Shown piece by piece: positions 1 to 10,400 of a DNA stretch of 64,000 nucleotides. Made by a program: the position numbers and the translations under genes. This DNA comes from Artocarpus heterophyllus. Taxonomy: Eukaryota; Streptophyta; Magnoliopsida; Rosales; Moraceae. The notes under the pieces were generated by a model. That model was not told the DNA's origin. It did no database searches and saw nothing but the letters and a program-made list of their open reading frames with translations. The stretch is from the NCBI GenBank assembly GCA_025403435.1, contig CM046350.1, forward strand, positions 24,987,661-25,051,660, written 5' to 3'. Positions within the stretch are counted from its first letter, which is position 1. Each line of letters begins with the position of its first letter.

Positions 1-1713
1 CCTTTTGGGAGATGGTTTGTCTTGACCATTGGAGGTGGACTCCGTGAATAGAAACATTGGCACGTTGTCATAGGTGACGATGTATTAGATCGGGACATAA
101 AGTGAATTGATTTGGATTAATAATTTTGTCTCAGCAAATCAATTCACTTTAAACAATCATTTGTTGTGTATCTTAATCCTGAGATGAATAGTGGGCCCGT
201 TGTCTTGGCTTGTGTCTTTTGATGTACCAAAGGGTAACAACCACATCTTAATAGTGATATGCATGCTGGTACGTTGGAAGCATGACTCTTGATAGCATAG
301 ACCTGTTATTTATAGATATGGAATCTATAGCTCTTCTTTAGGAGTAATGATATCCTCTTATATGCGTTATCCTCTAATTGGAAAACTGGAGCGCTCAACC
401 ATTTGGATACATAGGTGTAACCGATGGTATACTGTCATTGGATAGTAAGTTTTTTGATGGTGAGATAATGGAACGTAAGATAAAAATAATCAGGAAGGTA
501 AGACAGAACTTGTCCTTAAGCCGATTATAGATTATCATATGGGGATACAATACACTATGATATGTCATGGAGACTTAGCTATACGAGCTTCATAATTCTA
601 TGTAGTTCGAGAGTGCAGCTCCAAGCTTTTAATGGAGTAGCGTTGGAGTTGATAATTATGAAATGTATATTTAGGATATTAGGCTTTATAATTATCGGGA
701 GCTTGAACTATATAGGTCCATTTGGTCCCCTTTGCTAGTTCACAACATCCTGTAATGATACAGCGTGCTTTTTCCAATAATTAGTAACTTATGTCGGATT
801 TATTAGATTGGTTGAAATTTGGAAGAATCAAATAATTCATGTATGTTTATCGGTTGAATTAATTTTGTGATAAAATTGATTCAAGATAAACTTGTTGAAT
901 TATTGAGATCGGATAATTCTTATCTGTTTATCAGTTGATTTAATTTTAGATAAATTGGATCAAGATAAACTTGTAGAATTATTGGGAATTGATTTATTTT
1001 CTTAGAGATTGTCTAGATAAAGTTGTTTTGATCAGATAACTTCTCTATTGGGTTATTTGAATTAAAACTGAGACTTTATCCTATAGAATATCGGATGAAA
1101 AATAAAAGATTTGCGTGATTTTTATTCGACAGTTCGGCCTGCCGATGGACGTGTTTAGCCTGTCGATTGGACCTGTTCGGCCTGTCGATTAATGAAGGAT
1201 AAGATCACGTATTTCCACGCGGATCTTATCAGATATTGATCAAAACTTGATTCTATTTCGAGTTTTTGAGACCTAATCTGATAAGGACTGACCCCAGGAC
1301 CAATCTCTATATAAAGGGAGTAAGTCTTGAGAGTTACTAAGATAAGATCAATTGAGAGATTAAGAGTGATACTCTGCTAATGAGAATCTAAAAACTCCTT
1401 GAGAGCTTTTGTTCACAAATCACGAACATTTGTTTTGGGTTCTCTCAATTGGTTGGAAGGAGAGTTACCTGGTGAAAGAGCTATACGTATGAGCCCATAC
1501 TCACTCTGGTCGTGGATAGAGAATAGCAAAGAAGACCAGTTGGTTGAGGCTCTTCTAGAACGTTACTTCTCTTCACGTTTTGCGAGGGTTCTTTGGCACA
1601 TAAAGGTTATTAAGATCTGGTTAATTTATGCATATAGCATCTCAAACTTGTGTTTTGGAAATTACTCTAATATAAATTTTTTTAAAATTCCACTGCGCAC
1701 TCTTTTTTCAACA
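1..1713 (+). repeat. Family X LTR, copy A (5' end outside window)
   Basis: This segment aligns by eye with 21355-22342 plus 47971-48535 and, reversed, with 60015-61938, so it is one copy of a dispersed repeat. It looks like an LTR: a TATA box (TATATAAA, 1308-1315) lies about 400 bases before a terminal TTCAACA at 1707-1713, and copy B starts TGTTAG, giving TG...CA ends with short inverted termini. The 106-residue open frame at 1399-1719 lies in the post-TATA part and resembles no protein I know; I treat it as chance. The right end abuts an integrase fragment. Whether this is a solo LTR cannot be decided because the left end is missing. Confidence 0.6.
1133..1197 (+). repeat. Three 22-bp minisatellite units in family X LTR
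   Basis: Three tandem units start at 1133, 1154 and 1176 and share the core TTCGGCCTGYCGAT or TTTAGCCTGTCGAT. Spacing is 21 then 22 bases. The same core occurs at 3917-4092 and, reversed, at 48917-48960. Copies B and C of family X have unrelated GACC/GGTC-rich sequence at the equivalent place, so the array is specific to this copy. Confidence 0.65.
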
Positions 1714-2512
1714 TATTAATGGGCATTTGGTTGATACATATCCTTGAATTTTGGTTGGCAAATACATAATGAATCAAATAAGATTGTGAATGATAAAATA
1801 GATATTGATAGTTTACATGTACTGCCTGGCCCTTCCCAATTCAGTCTTTAATGTTTTTTATTACTCTTTGCAAAACCCAGTCATCTTTCTTCAAAACTCT
1901 CTCCTTGTACTGTTTGTTAGAAAATATAGGCTTTACTTGCTGGTATGCTTTCAACTTTATAGCCGCCATTTCTTTTCTTTTTTTCCAACATTTCTAGGTT
2001 CATTATTAATTGTTCTTCATTATAGTCTACATTTTCCGCCACATTAGTTCTTAGAGTTGGGTAGCCCATTTCAGTTTGGATCACTGCTTCGGAGCCATAA
2101 GTTGGGGCAAAAGGAGTCTTGCCATTGAATGATCTTATGGTCTTTCTGTAAGCCTAGAGATCATTCAGTAACTCATCAGCCCACTTTCCCTTGCAGCTTT
2201 CTTTTTTAAATAATCAAATATTCTTTTATTTAAAGATTCTGCCTGCCCATTTCCTTGCGGATAACTTTTTAAAAAGAAATTCAACTTTATTCTATGTTCT
2301 TCATAGAAATATTTTATTATGTTTCTAGTGAATTGGATACCATTGTCAGCTGTTATCTTGTATGGCATCCCAAATTTACGTATGATATTCTTCTAGATAA
2401 ACTTGATAGCATATGTTTGGTCTATATTCCATAAGCTTATGCCTATATCCATTTGGAAAAGTAATCAGTAGCAATAAGTGTGTATCTTTTACTATGGGGA
2501 GTGATGGAGGCT
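1714..2512 (-). pseudogene. Ty3/gypsy (Tat-type) integrase, C-terminal half, decayed
   Basis: Read on the minus strand this encodes the later part of an LTR-retrotransposon integrase. Visible landmarks in order are IATDYFSKWI, ADNGIQF with a catalytic Asp, YPQGNGQAES with the catalytic Glu, then a YGSEA block, AAIKLKAYQQ, and a GDLVL-like KKDDWVLQRV near 1850-1890. In Tat-type integrases these blocks come in this order. Stops (for example TAG in AIKFI-stop-KNII near 2393 and another after AAREW-like sequence) and at least one frameshift near 1970 kill it. The frame begins abruptly at 2512, where foreign LTR-type DNA is inserted, and its end abuts the family X LTR at 1713. Confidence 0.7.
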
Positions 2513-4700
2513 TTTTTTTTTTTTTTTTAATGCCTATACTCGCAAGCGCAAGGGGTAAAGTTTTAGCATAGGATTTGTGAGTTAGGGGTTGTCGTCTCCT
2601 ACAAAGATTGAAATCTAAAAATAGCTAATTACCATAACTACAATGACCACGATTTATTTAGGCAATTGGGTTTAATTAAATTAATTAATCAAACTTTAAT
2701 TAAACTTGAGAATTAACTACTTGGTAATTTAAGAAAACATACATGAGTTATTTATAAAAATGTGGTAAATTTAAAACTTTTTTGATAACTTACCATTTAT
2801 TAAGTCCTAGTAAATAATTTCGTGACTTACCTTTAAATTAAAACAAAATAAAACTTAGGGTCAACGGGAGTCGGGCCGCACTGGGTCTACATTATGCACA
2901 CACATGTACTACCATAAATAAATTACAAACCACAATCCAGCCAAAAACAAATAACAACCAATTATTACGTGCCTTAATTAAACAAGCAAGTAATTTAAAT
3001 AAAACTCCTACGATCTATGCGTGCTACCAGCAGTGTCCTAATTGGCGGTGTACTGTGAATCACCTGGAGCGAAAAAATTTTAAAACAAATAAAAATTGTG
3101 AGCAGAAGGCTCAGTAAGACTTAGGTCTTTTTTTAAAAAATTAACTTAAACAAATGGATTTAAGTTAATATAAAAACTACAAAAGACAGTAAATAAATCC
3201 AGTTACTTGTATGCTTACCATTTCGGTCCAATGATCATCATTTACCAAGTTTAACATTTTACCTTGTGCAAAGCCATCAAAATCATCATTGTTGTGGCCC
3301 AATTGGGTTTTGGGACTTGCCCTCAATGTCGCCCTTTGAACAACGTGATCTTTGTACGCGACATCAAGCACTGATGTCTCATTCCAAACGGAGTTCTTGA
3401 CTCATTTGATACTAAATATTTATGGAACTTATGCCATTACTTAAATCTCATGTTACCGAGTTTTCTTATTTACATTCATTATTCAATTCATTATTTAACA
3501 ATTTCTAAAAATAATTGAATAAATATATCTCAATCATTCCTTAAATACATTTTCAGGAAACCATGTTGTGGCCAAAACTCTTTTAAAATCATGGCTAGCA
3601 AAGAAGAGGGTCTAGAGTCCTACCTTGTTATCTAGCACGATTGCAGACTCTACAGTCTCGATCAGCTATACGTCAGCTCCTCGAAACCGTAAACAACCTT
3701 AGGTATGAACTAGATCTATTAATATGTAATTTAGGATATTCTACATTAGTATGTTGTTTCATGGTGCCTTAGTATGCCTTTAAAGTTTATATAATCGTGT
3801 CACAAGGTCAGAACACCTTTTTATCATTAAACGACGAAAAGTAGTGAAAAATTACCAGTTTTATGCAACTCGATCAGCATGTCGACCATCAGGTCTGGCT
3901 TGCCAAAATGCTTGTGTTCGGCCTACTGACCATCTAAGTTCGGCCTGTCGAACTATTTGAATCCGGCCTGTCGAAGTATGAGTTCGGCCTGTCGATCTGT
4001 TTGAATCTGGCCTGTCGAAGTATGAGTTTGGCCTGCCGATCTGTTTGAATCCATCCAATCAAAGCATGAGTTCAGCCTGTCGATTTGTCAAAATCTAGAA
4101 AATTCCAGACTTCAGGTCTCGGCCAATTCGAGCTCAAAAGCTCATTTTTAACCCATTTTTACAATTCCCAGAGCATAAAAGTTGTACAAAATATAGTAGA
4201 TCATAATAGAATGGGTTAAAACCTTATTCCCCAACCTTAACACCAAAAATCACATATTTTCTTTATGGTTATATATATCCCTTTTAAAATCAAAACATGC
4301 ATGCACAATAGGTTTACAAACTCAAAGTTACCACAAAAGTCAAACATGAATTTCAATGAGGGGATTTGGACCAAATTGAGAAAGAAATACTCAGATTAGG
4401 TTTTTGAGTACCAACCTCAAAATTTCAGGTATAAGAAGTAGCGTTTTGCTTGTCAATCCTTGGACCTTGTTTGCAATGATAAAGAATCAAAGTAAGCTTG
4501 TTTTTTTGACTGGTTATGTGTGTTTTAGTGGCTGACATTTTCAGAATGTTAGAGAGATGAAGAGTGGGTGTATTTCCTAGTTATGCAAAGAGAAAGAGAG
4601 AAGGAGAGAAGGAAACATGAATGAGAGAGGGAAAGTGAGAGTGAGGGTGAGTGGGAGTGCATTTTATTATGCACTACTCTATAGGTGAAAACAATATGCC
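2513..4700 (-). repeat. LTR-type DNA inserted in the integrase fragment
   Basis: This is non-coding and probably composite. On the minus strand, 2660 to 2530 matches the end of repeat Y at 47810-47960: a GACGACAAC block, then CGCTTGCGAGTATAGGCA, then an A run (plus-strand T run 2513-2530). The part from about 2870 to 4700 has the layout of a large Ty3/gypsy LTR read on the minus strand: a pyrimidine-rich CTCTCT leader near 4560-4650, and a TTACTGAG...CTTCTGCTC block near 3100-3120 like the end part of the Tekay LTRs. The 64-residue minus frame at 3177-3371 looks like chance. Exact ends were not resolved. Confidence 0.5.
3917..4092. repeat. 22-bp minisatellite, eight contiguous units
   Basis: Eight units of exactly 22 bases run without gaps (3917, 3939, 3961, 3983, 4005, 4027, 4049, 4071). 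Odd and even units differ consistently (TTCGGCCTGTCGATCTGTTT versus ATCYGGCCTGTCGAAGTATG), so the array also reads as four 44-bp dimers. The core GGCCTGTCGA is shared with arrays at 1133-1197 and 48917-48960. The 65-residue minus-strand frame at 3861-4058 is a translation of this array and not a gene. Confidence 0.85.
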
Positions 4701-5546
4701 GTACACAGTTTTATGAAACTGTTTTTCAAAGTGGCATTCATGGTATTCAAAGTAGCATTCAAGGAAAAAGCCACGTAGTTGATGTTGGAAGGGAAGAAAA
4801 GAAGAGAGAGAGTAAGGTTGAGACTTGTTTGGAATTTGACAAATTGTTTGATTCCATAATCTGAATTTGTTAAAATATGTTAAATGCTAAAAATAAGTTA
4901 AAAGTAAAATACCAAAGTTTAAGGCAAACCAACAAAATAATTAAAAAAAGTGATTGATGAAGATAATATCATAAAGTGATTAAATTATGCTTAAATTTGG
5001 AATTAGGCATACTAATCCACCAAATTACATACTAATCACTTTTAATTAATTTTTTTAGACATTACATCTTCGATCTCCATGCCTTTGTGGGTCGTTGATC
5101 TCTGCGCCGCATGGGCCACCGATCTCCGCAAGAGGACCGTCATCGTTGTCGCTATAGCCGACATGAGAGGGCTGTCGCCAGCGTCTGTTCTCGCTAGAGT
5201 AAAGGAAGAGGAAGAGCCTTGGCTCTTCGTTTAGTTGGTAATAATAAAAACAGATATTTAATGTATCAATAATTAGTTTTTTAAAAATTAAATTTGGGTT
5301 ATTTTACATTAATAATTTTTTTATTAAAAAAATATTTGTGTTTAAGAACATGTTATTATATACAACAAAACGCAATTTCAAAAACAGTCTTAACATATTT
5401 CTCAAAACATTTTTATTTTTAAAATTTTTTTAAAAACAAAACCAAAATGTAAACACTGTCAAATGGGCGTATTTTTCAATTTTATACCTTCTAGGTTCAT
5501 AACATAATTTATTTTATTAATTTTATATTTTAAACCCTCTCCCCCC

Positions 5547-5548
<2 letters not shown>
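4701..5548. other. AT-rich DNA with a GC-rich island, no gene
   Basis: Mostly AT-rich sequence without a credible reading frame. A GC-rich island at about 5065-5225 (CGATCTCC, GTCGTTGATCTC, GCCGCATGGGCCACC) stands out sharply from its surroundings. It shows no start-to-stop frame of note and I do not recognise it; it may be a transposon remnant. Confidence 0.4.

Positions 5549-5576
<28 letters not shown>
5549..5576. repeat. (CA)14 microsatellite
   Basis: Uninterrupted CA dinucleotides, preceded by a C run and followed by AGTGTGG. Confidence 0.9.
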
Positions 5577-5577
<1 letters not shown>

Positions 5578-6533
5578 GTGTGGTTTTGGGTTTGGGTCAC
5601 CCATTTTCATGTGATAACTTAGCCATACCCTGCTTTACTAAAGGGTCATTTTTAATTTTATACAATGCGTTTTGAAGTTATCATAATTTTATACCTTGTA
5701 ATGTGAACTTTAACTTTATTTTACCTTCATATTTTAGATTCATGTTAAATTTTTACATTTTTTAAGTCAAAGTTTGATTTTAATTGTGTAAAATACTTGA
5801 ATGTCTTTTATATTTTAGAAAATTTAGCTTTTTTTTAAAACATTTTAAATCTGTTTTTTAGTTTTTCTTTCAGGTGTTTATGGCTTTTTGTGGTCAAAAT
5901 TAACTGTTGATCAAAAAAAGATAAAAATTTAACATTAATTTAAAATATAAAAAGATAAAAATCATAAAATTTAAATACAAGTTATGATTTTTTGATAGTC
6001 TTAAATTATAAAGTATCGAAATGAAAAAAATTCCCTCCATAAATACACAAACTAGTAAAGAAATACTTTTGTCCCATTGTTCTCATCCTTCCTCCACGGC
6101 TCTCATGATCTCTGTCCCAGTAGACTTTTCTCTCCCTCTCTTTCTTACACTTTTCTTTTAGGGAAGATTGAAATTAATAAATAAATAAAATAATAATATC
6201 CCATCCCATGCATACTAATGGATACATCCCTACATACATAGATGCATCATCCCACACGCGGCACTAGTGCATGGTGCCTCATAATGTGTGTCAAACAAAA
6301 TTAGCCACTGTTACCTTACAATTATAGAGAGAGAACCTGTATGTACAGTACTTTTTTCTTTTTCTAACAAGTGTTTATAATGTAATACATTTTTCTTTTC
6401 ATTTATTTATCCAAGAGATAGAGAGAAAGATAGAGGTGATAGTATCGCAGGATATTCAATCGTCAAAAAACGTCTTCGCTGCTGTGCTCTTGCTGCTGTC
6501 TTTGCTGGGCTTTCTGGCTATTGCCCCAACAGC

Positions 6534-6535
<2 letters not shown>

Positions 6536-6581
<46 letters not shown>
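6536..6581. repeat. (TA)n microsatellite, possible TATA region
   Basis: About 23 TA units followed by AAAC. Its position, roughly 820 bases before the HD-ZIP III start codon and directly before the simple-sequence leader, makes it a candidate core promoter. Its length is likely polymorphic. Confidence 0.8.
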
Positions 6582-6585
<4 letters not shown>

Positions 6586-6957
6586 AAGTATCAAAATCCA
6601 CTTATATTCCCTGTTCCTTCTCTCTCCTTCCTTTTGTCAATTTTCACATCACACAGTTATACTCTTGACACAACAAGAGAGAGAGAAAAAGAGGAAAAAA
6701 AAAGCCTTTCTTTTTCGGCTTTTTATAAAAAAAAGGAAAAATAAAACTCAGAGAGAGAGAGAGAAGAAAAAAAGTAAAGGGCAGGGCAGGCATAGGCAGG
6801 AGGCCAGAGCAATGGATTAGCCACTTGGCTTTTTTTATTTTCCTTTGGTGTTTTACTTTTCTGCTACAATACAAGGCCACAAAGAAACATTAACCATTCT
6901 CTCTCTCTCTATCTCTTTCTGTGGGTTGGTGTCTGGAAAAATTCTCGAGATTGGCGT

Positions 6958-7116
6958 ATGAGAAAAAGACCACCAATAACACCACTGTTCAAAAAACAAA
7001 ATTCGCTCTCTAGAGTGCTCCTGAAAGAGAGAAAAATTAGAGAGAGAGTGAAGAAGAAGAAGAAGAAGACACAAACAACAAACAAAAGCAAGCAAGCCAA
7101 GGCCTTTAGGAGCTGA
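6958..7116 (+). promoter_or_regulatory. Upstream ORF 1 (52 codons) in HD-ZIP III leader
   Basis: ATG at 6958 opens a 52-residue frame that ends with TGA at 7114-7116. The product is strongly basic: MRKRPPITPL at the start, then a lysine run from the GAA repeat, then KQAKAFRS at the end. Its stop overlaps the start of upstream ORF 2 in the arrangement TGATG. It would be translated only if the transcript starts upstream of 6958. It may be an accident of the purine-rich leader. Confidence 0.4.
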
Positions 7117-7214
7117 TGAACGAGAGTGGAGGCTCTCTTGGTGAAGAGAGCCTGCCCCTTGACAACAACAATAACAACAACAACACCACATCAGAAGAAG
7201 AAGATCAAAACTAA
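7116..7214 (+). promoter_or_regulatory. Upstream ORF 2 (32 codons) in HD-ZIP III leader
   Basis: ATG at 7116-7118 opens a 32-residue frame ending TAA at 7212-7214. The peptide is acidic and Asn-rich: MNESGGSLGEESLPLD, then eight Asn, then TTSEEEDQN. Its composition is quite unlike upstream ORF 1, with which it overlaps by one base. It ends 191 bases before the main start codon. If translated it would lower translation of the main frame or depend on reinitiation. Confidence 0.45.
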
Positions 7215-7220
7215 CAATAA

Positions 7221-7388
7221 GTAAACCAAACCAAACAAAAAAAAAAGTCTCGTTCTTTTTCAAAAATCTCTACTTAGGACCACAAACAACAACTTTTTTC
7301 TTTTCTGGGCAGTTGCTGTTCTTTCGTGTTTGTTGTTTTGTTTGATGGGTAATCTTTTTTTTTCCCTTCTTTTTTTCTTCTTGTTCAG
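7221..7388 (+). other. Candidate leader intron
   Basis: A donor (AATAA/GTAAAC at 7221) is followed by a strong pyrimidine tract at 7352-7386 and TTCAG/AT at 7388, 17 bases before the main ATG. Removal of this 168-base segment would also remove an out-of-frame ATG at 7345, whose frame (7345-7440) runs over the main start. The splice signals are good by eye, but no transcript is available here. Confidence 0.4.
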
Positions 7389-7405
7389 ATCAAAGCTTCT
7401 TTTGC

Positions 7406-10400
7406 ATGGCGCTTGTGATCCACAAAGACTCATCAGGTAATAGTAATAACAACAACAAGCAGCAAATGGACAGTAATAAGTACGTGAGATATACACCAGA
7501 GCAAGTTGAGGCGTTGGAGAGAGTCTACTCGGAATGCCCAAAGCCCAGCTCCTTGAGAAGGCAACAGCTTATTAGAGAGTGCCATATTCTTTCCAACATT
7601 GAGCCTAAGCAGATCAAAGTCTGGTTTCAGAACCGCAGGTAGATTTATTTATATATAAATATAATGGAAATATATATTTTGCACATTCTTTGTTTTAAAT
7701 CTGAAAGTTCTTTTTTTTAATTCTAAATTTGGTAAATGGGTTAAATTTATTTCTTCTTCTTCTTCTTCTTTTGTAATTATACAAAACGAGGAATCAATCA
7801 GGGGTCCGCTCTCCTCTTCTGTTGTTATCTAGATGTGGCTGATACTTCTTGAATCAACTGACATAATAAGCTTCTTTTATTATTCTGTTTCGCTTGTGAA
7901 GTTTTGGGAATGTGGGCCTTCCCCCCACCGTCTTCTTTCTCTCTTGTTTCCCATGCTTCATGCTTGTTTCATTTAGATTCTTGTGTCTTTTAAAAAAGCA
8001 CTGGTTCTTTGGAAATCAGAAGTTTTCCTCTTTTTCCTCCTTTTTGTACACTATGTATTTGTTTTTTTTTTTTAAATTTCTATTTTAATCATTTAATAAT
8101 TTTTTTTTTATGAAAGTCATTTAATCAATATTTTAGTCCTCAGATTGCAAGGAGAATTTCAAGAGATTTTCTTTTTATGCGTGGGTTTTGCCTACTGTAG
8201 CTGTCATCTGCGTGATGAAAAAGGATTTTTGTCCATTTCCTGTGGACAGTGCTGTTTTTTCTCCTTTCTCTATTTTTCTATTTTTAAGATAGTTATTTTT
8301 CTCACTCATTTTCTTCTTTCTAAAGGGCTTCATTTTCTCTCTTGTCGGGAGTTTTTTGAACTAAGGAAGCATCTAATGACAGCGAATTTAGTGGCTTTAG
8401 GATGTGTTTACTTTTTATATGCTACTTTTCTCTCTATTTCAAATTCTGGGTTTTTTTAATAATAATAATAGTAAAAGTAGTAGTAGTAGTAGTAGTAATA
8501 ATAATAATAAAAATGTTTATGAATTTCCCAGAAGGGAAGCTTTTGTTTGGTTCTAGCCTTTTATTTTCAGCAATGGTAAACATGAGAATGAATATAAAAT
8601 ACAGAATAGGCCTTGGCTGGCTTTCCTCTGCTTTTGAAGGATATTGACCGTACGGCATTTCCTGTGTGTATAGATATTCTTCTTACCCTTAATTTGTCTT
8701 TTTCTGCAGATAAATTTATTTAAATCTTTGGTGTAGTTAAAACGTTGAAAGTCTTAATTCTTTGGAGAATTCTTAGCAAAGCAGGTTTTTAGCCATTAAA
8801 TCTTGTCAGGTTCTGTTAAGAACCCGTTAATCTTATTTGTTCTTGATCTAATCTAACGGTTACAAACTGTACTTGGATTTGACGTTCTTTAACAATGTGG
8901 TTATACTAGTATGCGATTCAATATTTGTTATACCATAACCACAAAATCAATTATTTTTCTCTCTTATATGCTATTGACTACATGATCTTTACAATTTTGG
9001 AAGTGTTCTTTTTAGCTTCTAAATCGATGACTTAAATCACTAAAACCCGATATTATTTAATGTTCTCTCTATAGATGTCGAGAAAAGCAGAGGAAGGAAG
9101 CTTCTCGGCTCCAGACAGTGAATCGAAAGCTGTCTGCAATGAACAAGCTGTTGATGGAAGAGAATGATCGCTTGCAGAAGCAGGTTTCGCACTTAGTCTA
9201 TGAGAACGGATATATGCGACAACAACTGCATACTGTAAGCCTTCTCTTTCATATACTAGCTAAATATTTTCCAATGCCAAAGTTTTTTCTTATTTTTCCA
9301 TTTGCACTGCCTATTGTTTTCAATATCTTAATTAAGAACTCGTATTGTTTGTGTCTAACAGGCGTCTGGGACGACCACGGACAATAGTTGTGAGTCTGTG
9401 GTCATTAGTGGTCAAAACCAACAACAGCAAAACCCAACACCTCAGCATCCCCAAAGGGATGCCAACAACCCAGCTGGGTAAGAAATTCTTTTATTTTTGG
9501 ATTAATTTCTATGCTACTTTTTTCATGTTTTCGGTTTAAGAAGCTTATGAACCTATATGTCTGTGTGTGTTAGTCTCCTAGCAATAGCAGAGGAGACCCT
9601 GGCAGAGTTCCTGTCCAAGGCTACCGGAACTGCTGTCGACTGGGTCCAGATAATTGGGATGAAGGTAAAATTCTTGTAAAAGGTCCTTTTCTTTGATGAA
9701 TTGGGGTTTGTGCTTTAGGATCCCCCTTTTTTTTTTAATGTGTGAAAGGTTTAAATTTGTAGCCTGGTCCGGATTCTATTGGTATCGTAGCTGTTTCCCG
9801 CAACTGCAGTGGGGTAGCAGCACGAGCTTGCGGTCTTGTGAGCCTAGAGCCTGCAAAGGTACTTGCAATTTGGACCTCTCAAATTAAGTTTCTCTTTTCT
9901 TTTCATCGTCTAAAGTGAAGTGCAAAAAATTATTGAACGTAGGTCGCCGAGATTCTCAAAAATCGTCCATCATGGTTTCGCGACTGCCGTTGCATTGATG
10001 TACTGAGCGTGATTCCTACTGGAAACGGTGGGACGATTGAGCTTGTATACATGCAGGTTAACCTATGAGAACATTATTATTTGCTTGTTTCTGGAAAAGT
10101 ATGAAGTCACTTTTACTTTCTTTTCTAATGTTTGAATTTCCTTCTTCAGACATATGCACCTACAACGTTAGCAGCTGCACGCGACTTTTGGACTCTGAGA
10201 TATACTACTAGTTTGGAAGACAATAGTCTTGTGGTAAGTAAATAAATATTACGTTCTGAGGTACCCTCTGCTTTCATTCATATATGTATATATTTTTTGG
10301 TTTTGTTATTCAGTGTTTTACTGATTAAGATTCAATGCTGCAGATATGTGAGAGGTCCTTGACGACTTCTACAGGTGGCCCAACAGGCCCTCCATCTTCA

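Larger units (their letters stand above)
5577..7405 (+). promoter_or_regulatory. Upstream region and leader of the HD-ZIP III gene
   Basis: No protein gene is seen here. 5577-6535 is AT-rich, with a palindromic GCACTAGTGC near 6261. 6536-6581 is a TA tract ending TATATAAAAC, a possible core promoter. From about 6610 to 7405 the sequence is purine and pyrimidine simple tracts: GAGA near 6674-6690 and 6751-6765, CTCT near 6898-6915, GAA repeats near 7048-7069. GA/CT tracts are typical binding sites for plant BBR/BPC factors and are common in long plant leaders. The leader probably starts just after the TA tract, giving about 800 bases; this is inference. The several 60-136 residue frames here come from these low-complexity tracts. 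Confidence 0.5.

Noticed and set aside
1399..1719. A 106-codon frame in family X copy A
   Set aside because: It lies in the transcribed part of an LTR and is not kept in copies B or C.
1133..4092. CRISPR-like reading of the regular 22-bp arrays
   Set aside because: The units are contiguous with no unique spacers, and the context is a plant LTR retrotransposon.
6436..7541. Long frames across the leader, both strands (up to 136 codons)
   Set aside because: They consist of Ile-Tyr, Lys/Glu/Arg or Cys/Phe/Leu runs produced by TA, GA and GAA tracts. Only the two short upstream ORFs are worth noting.
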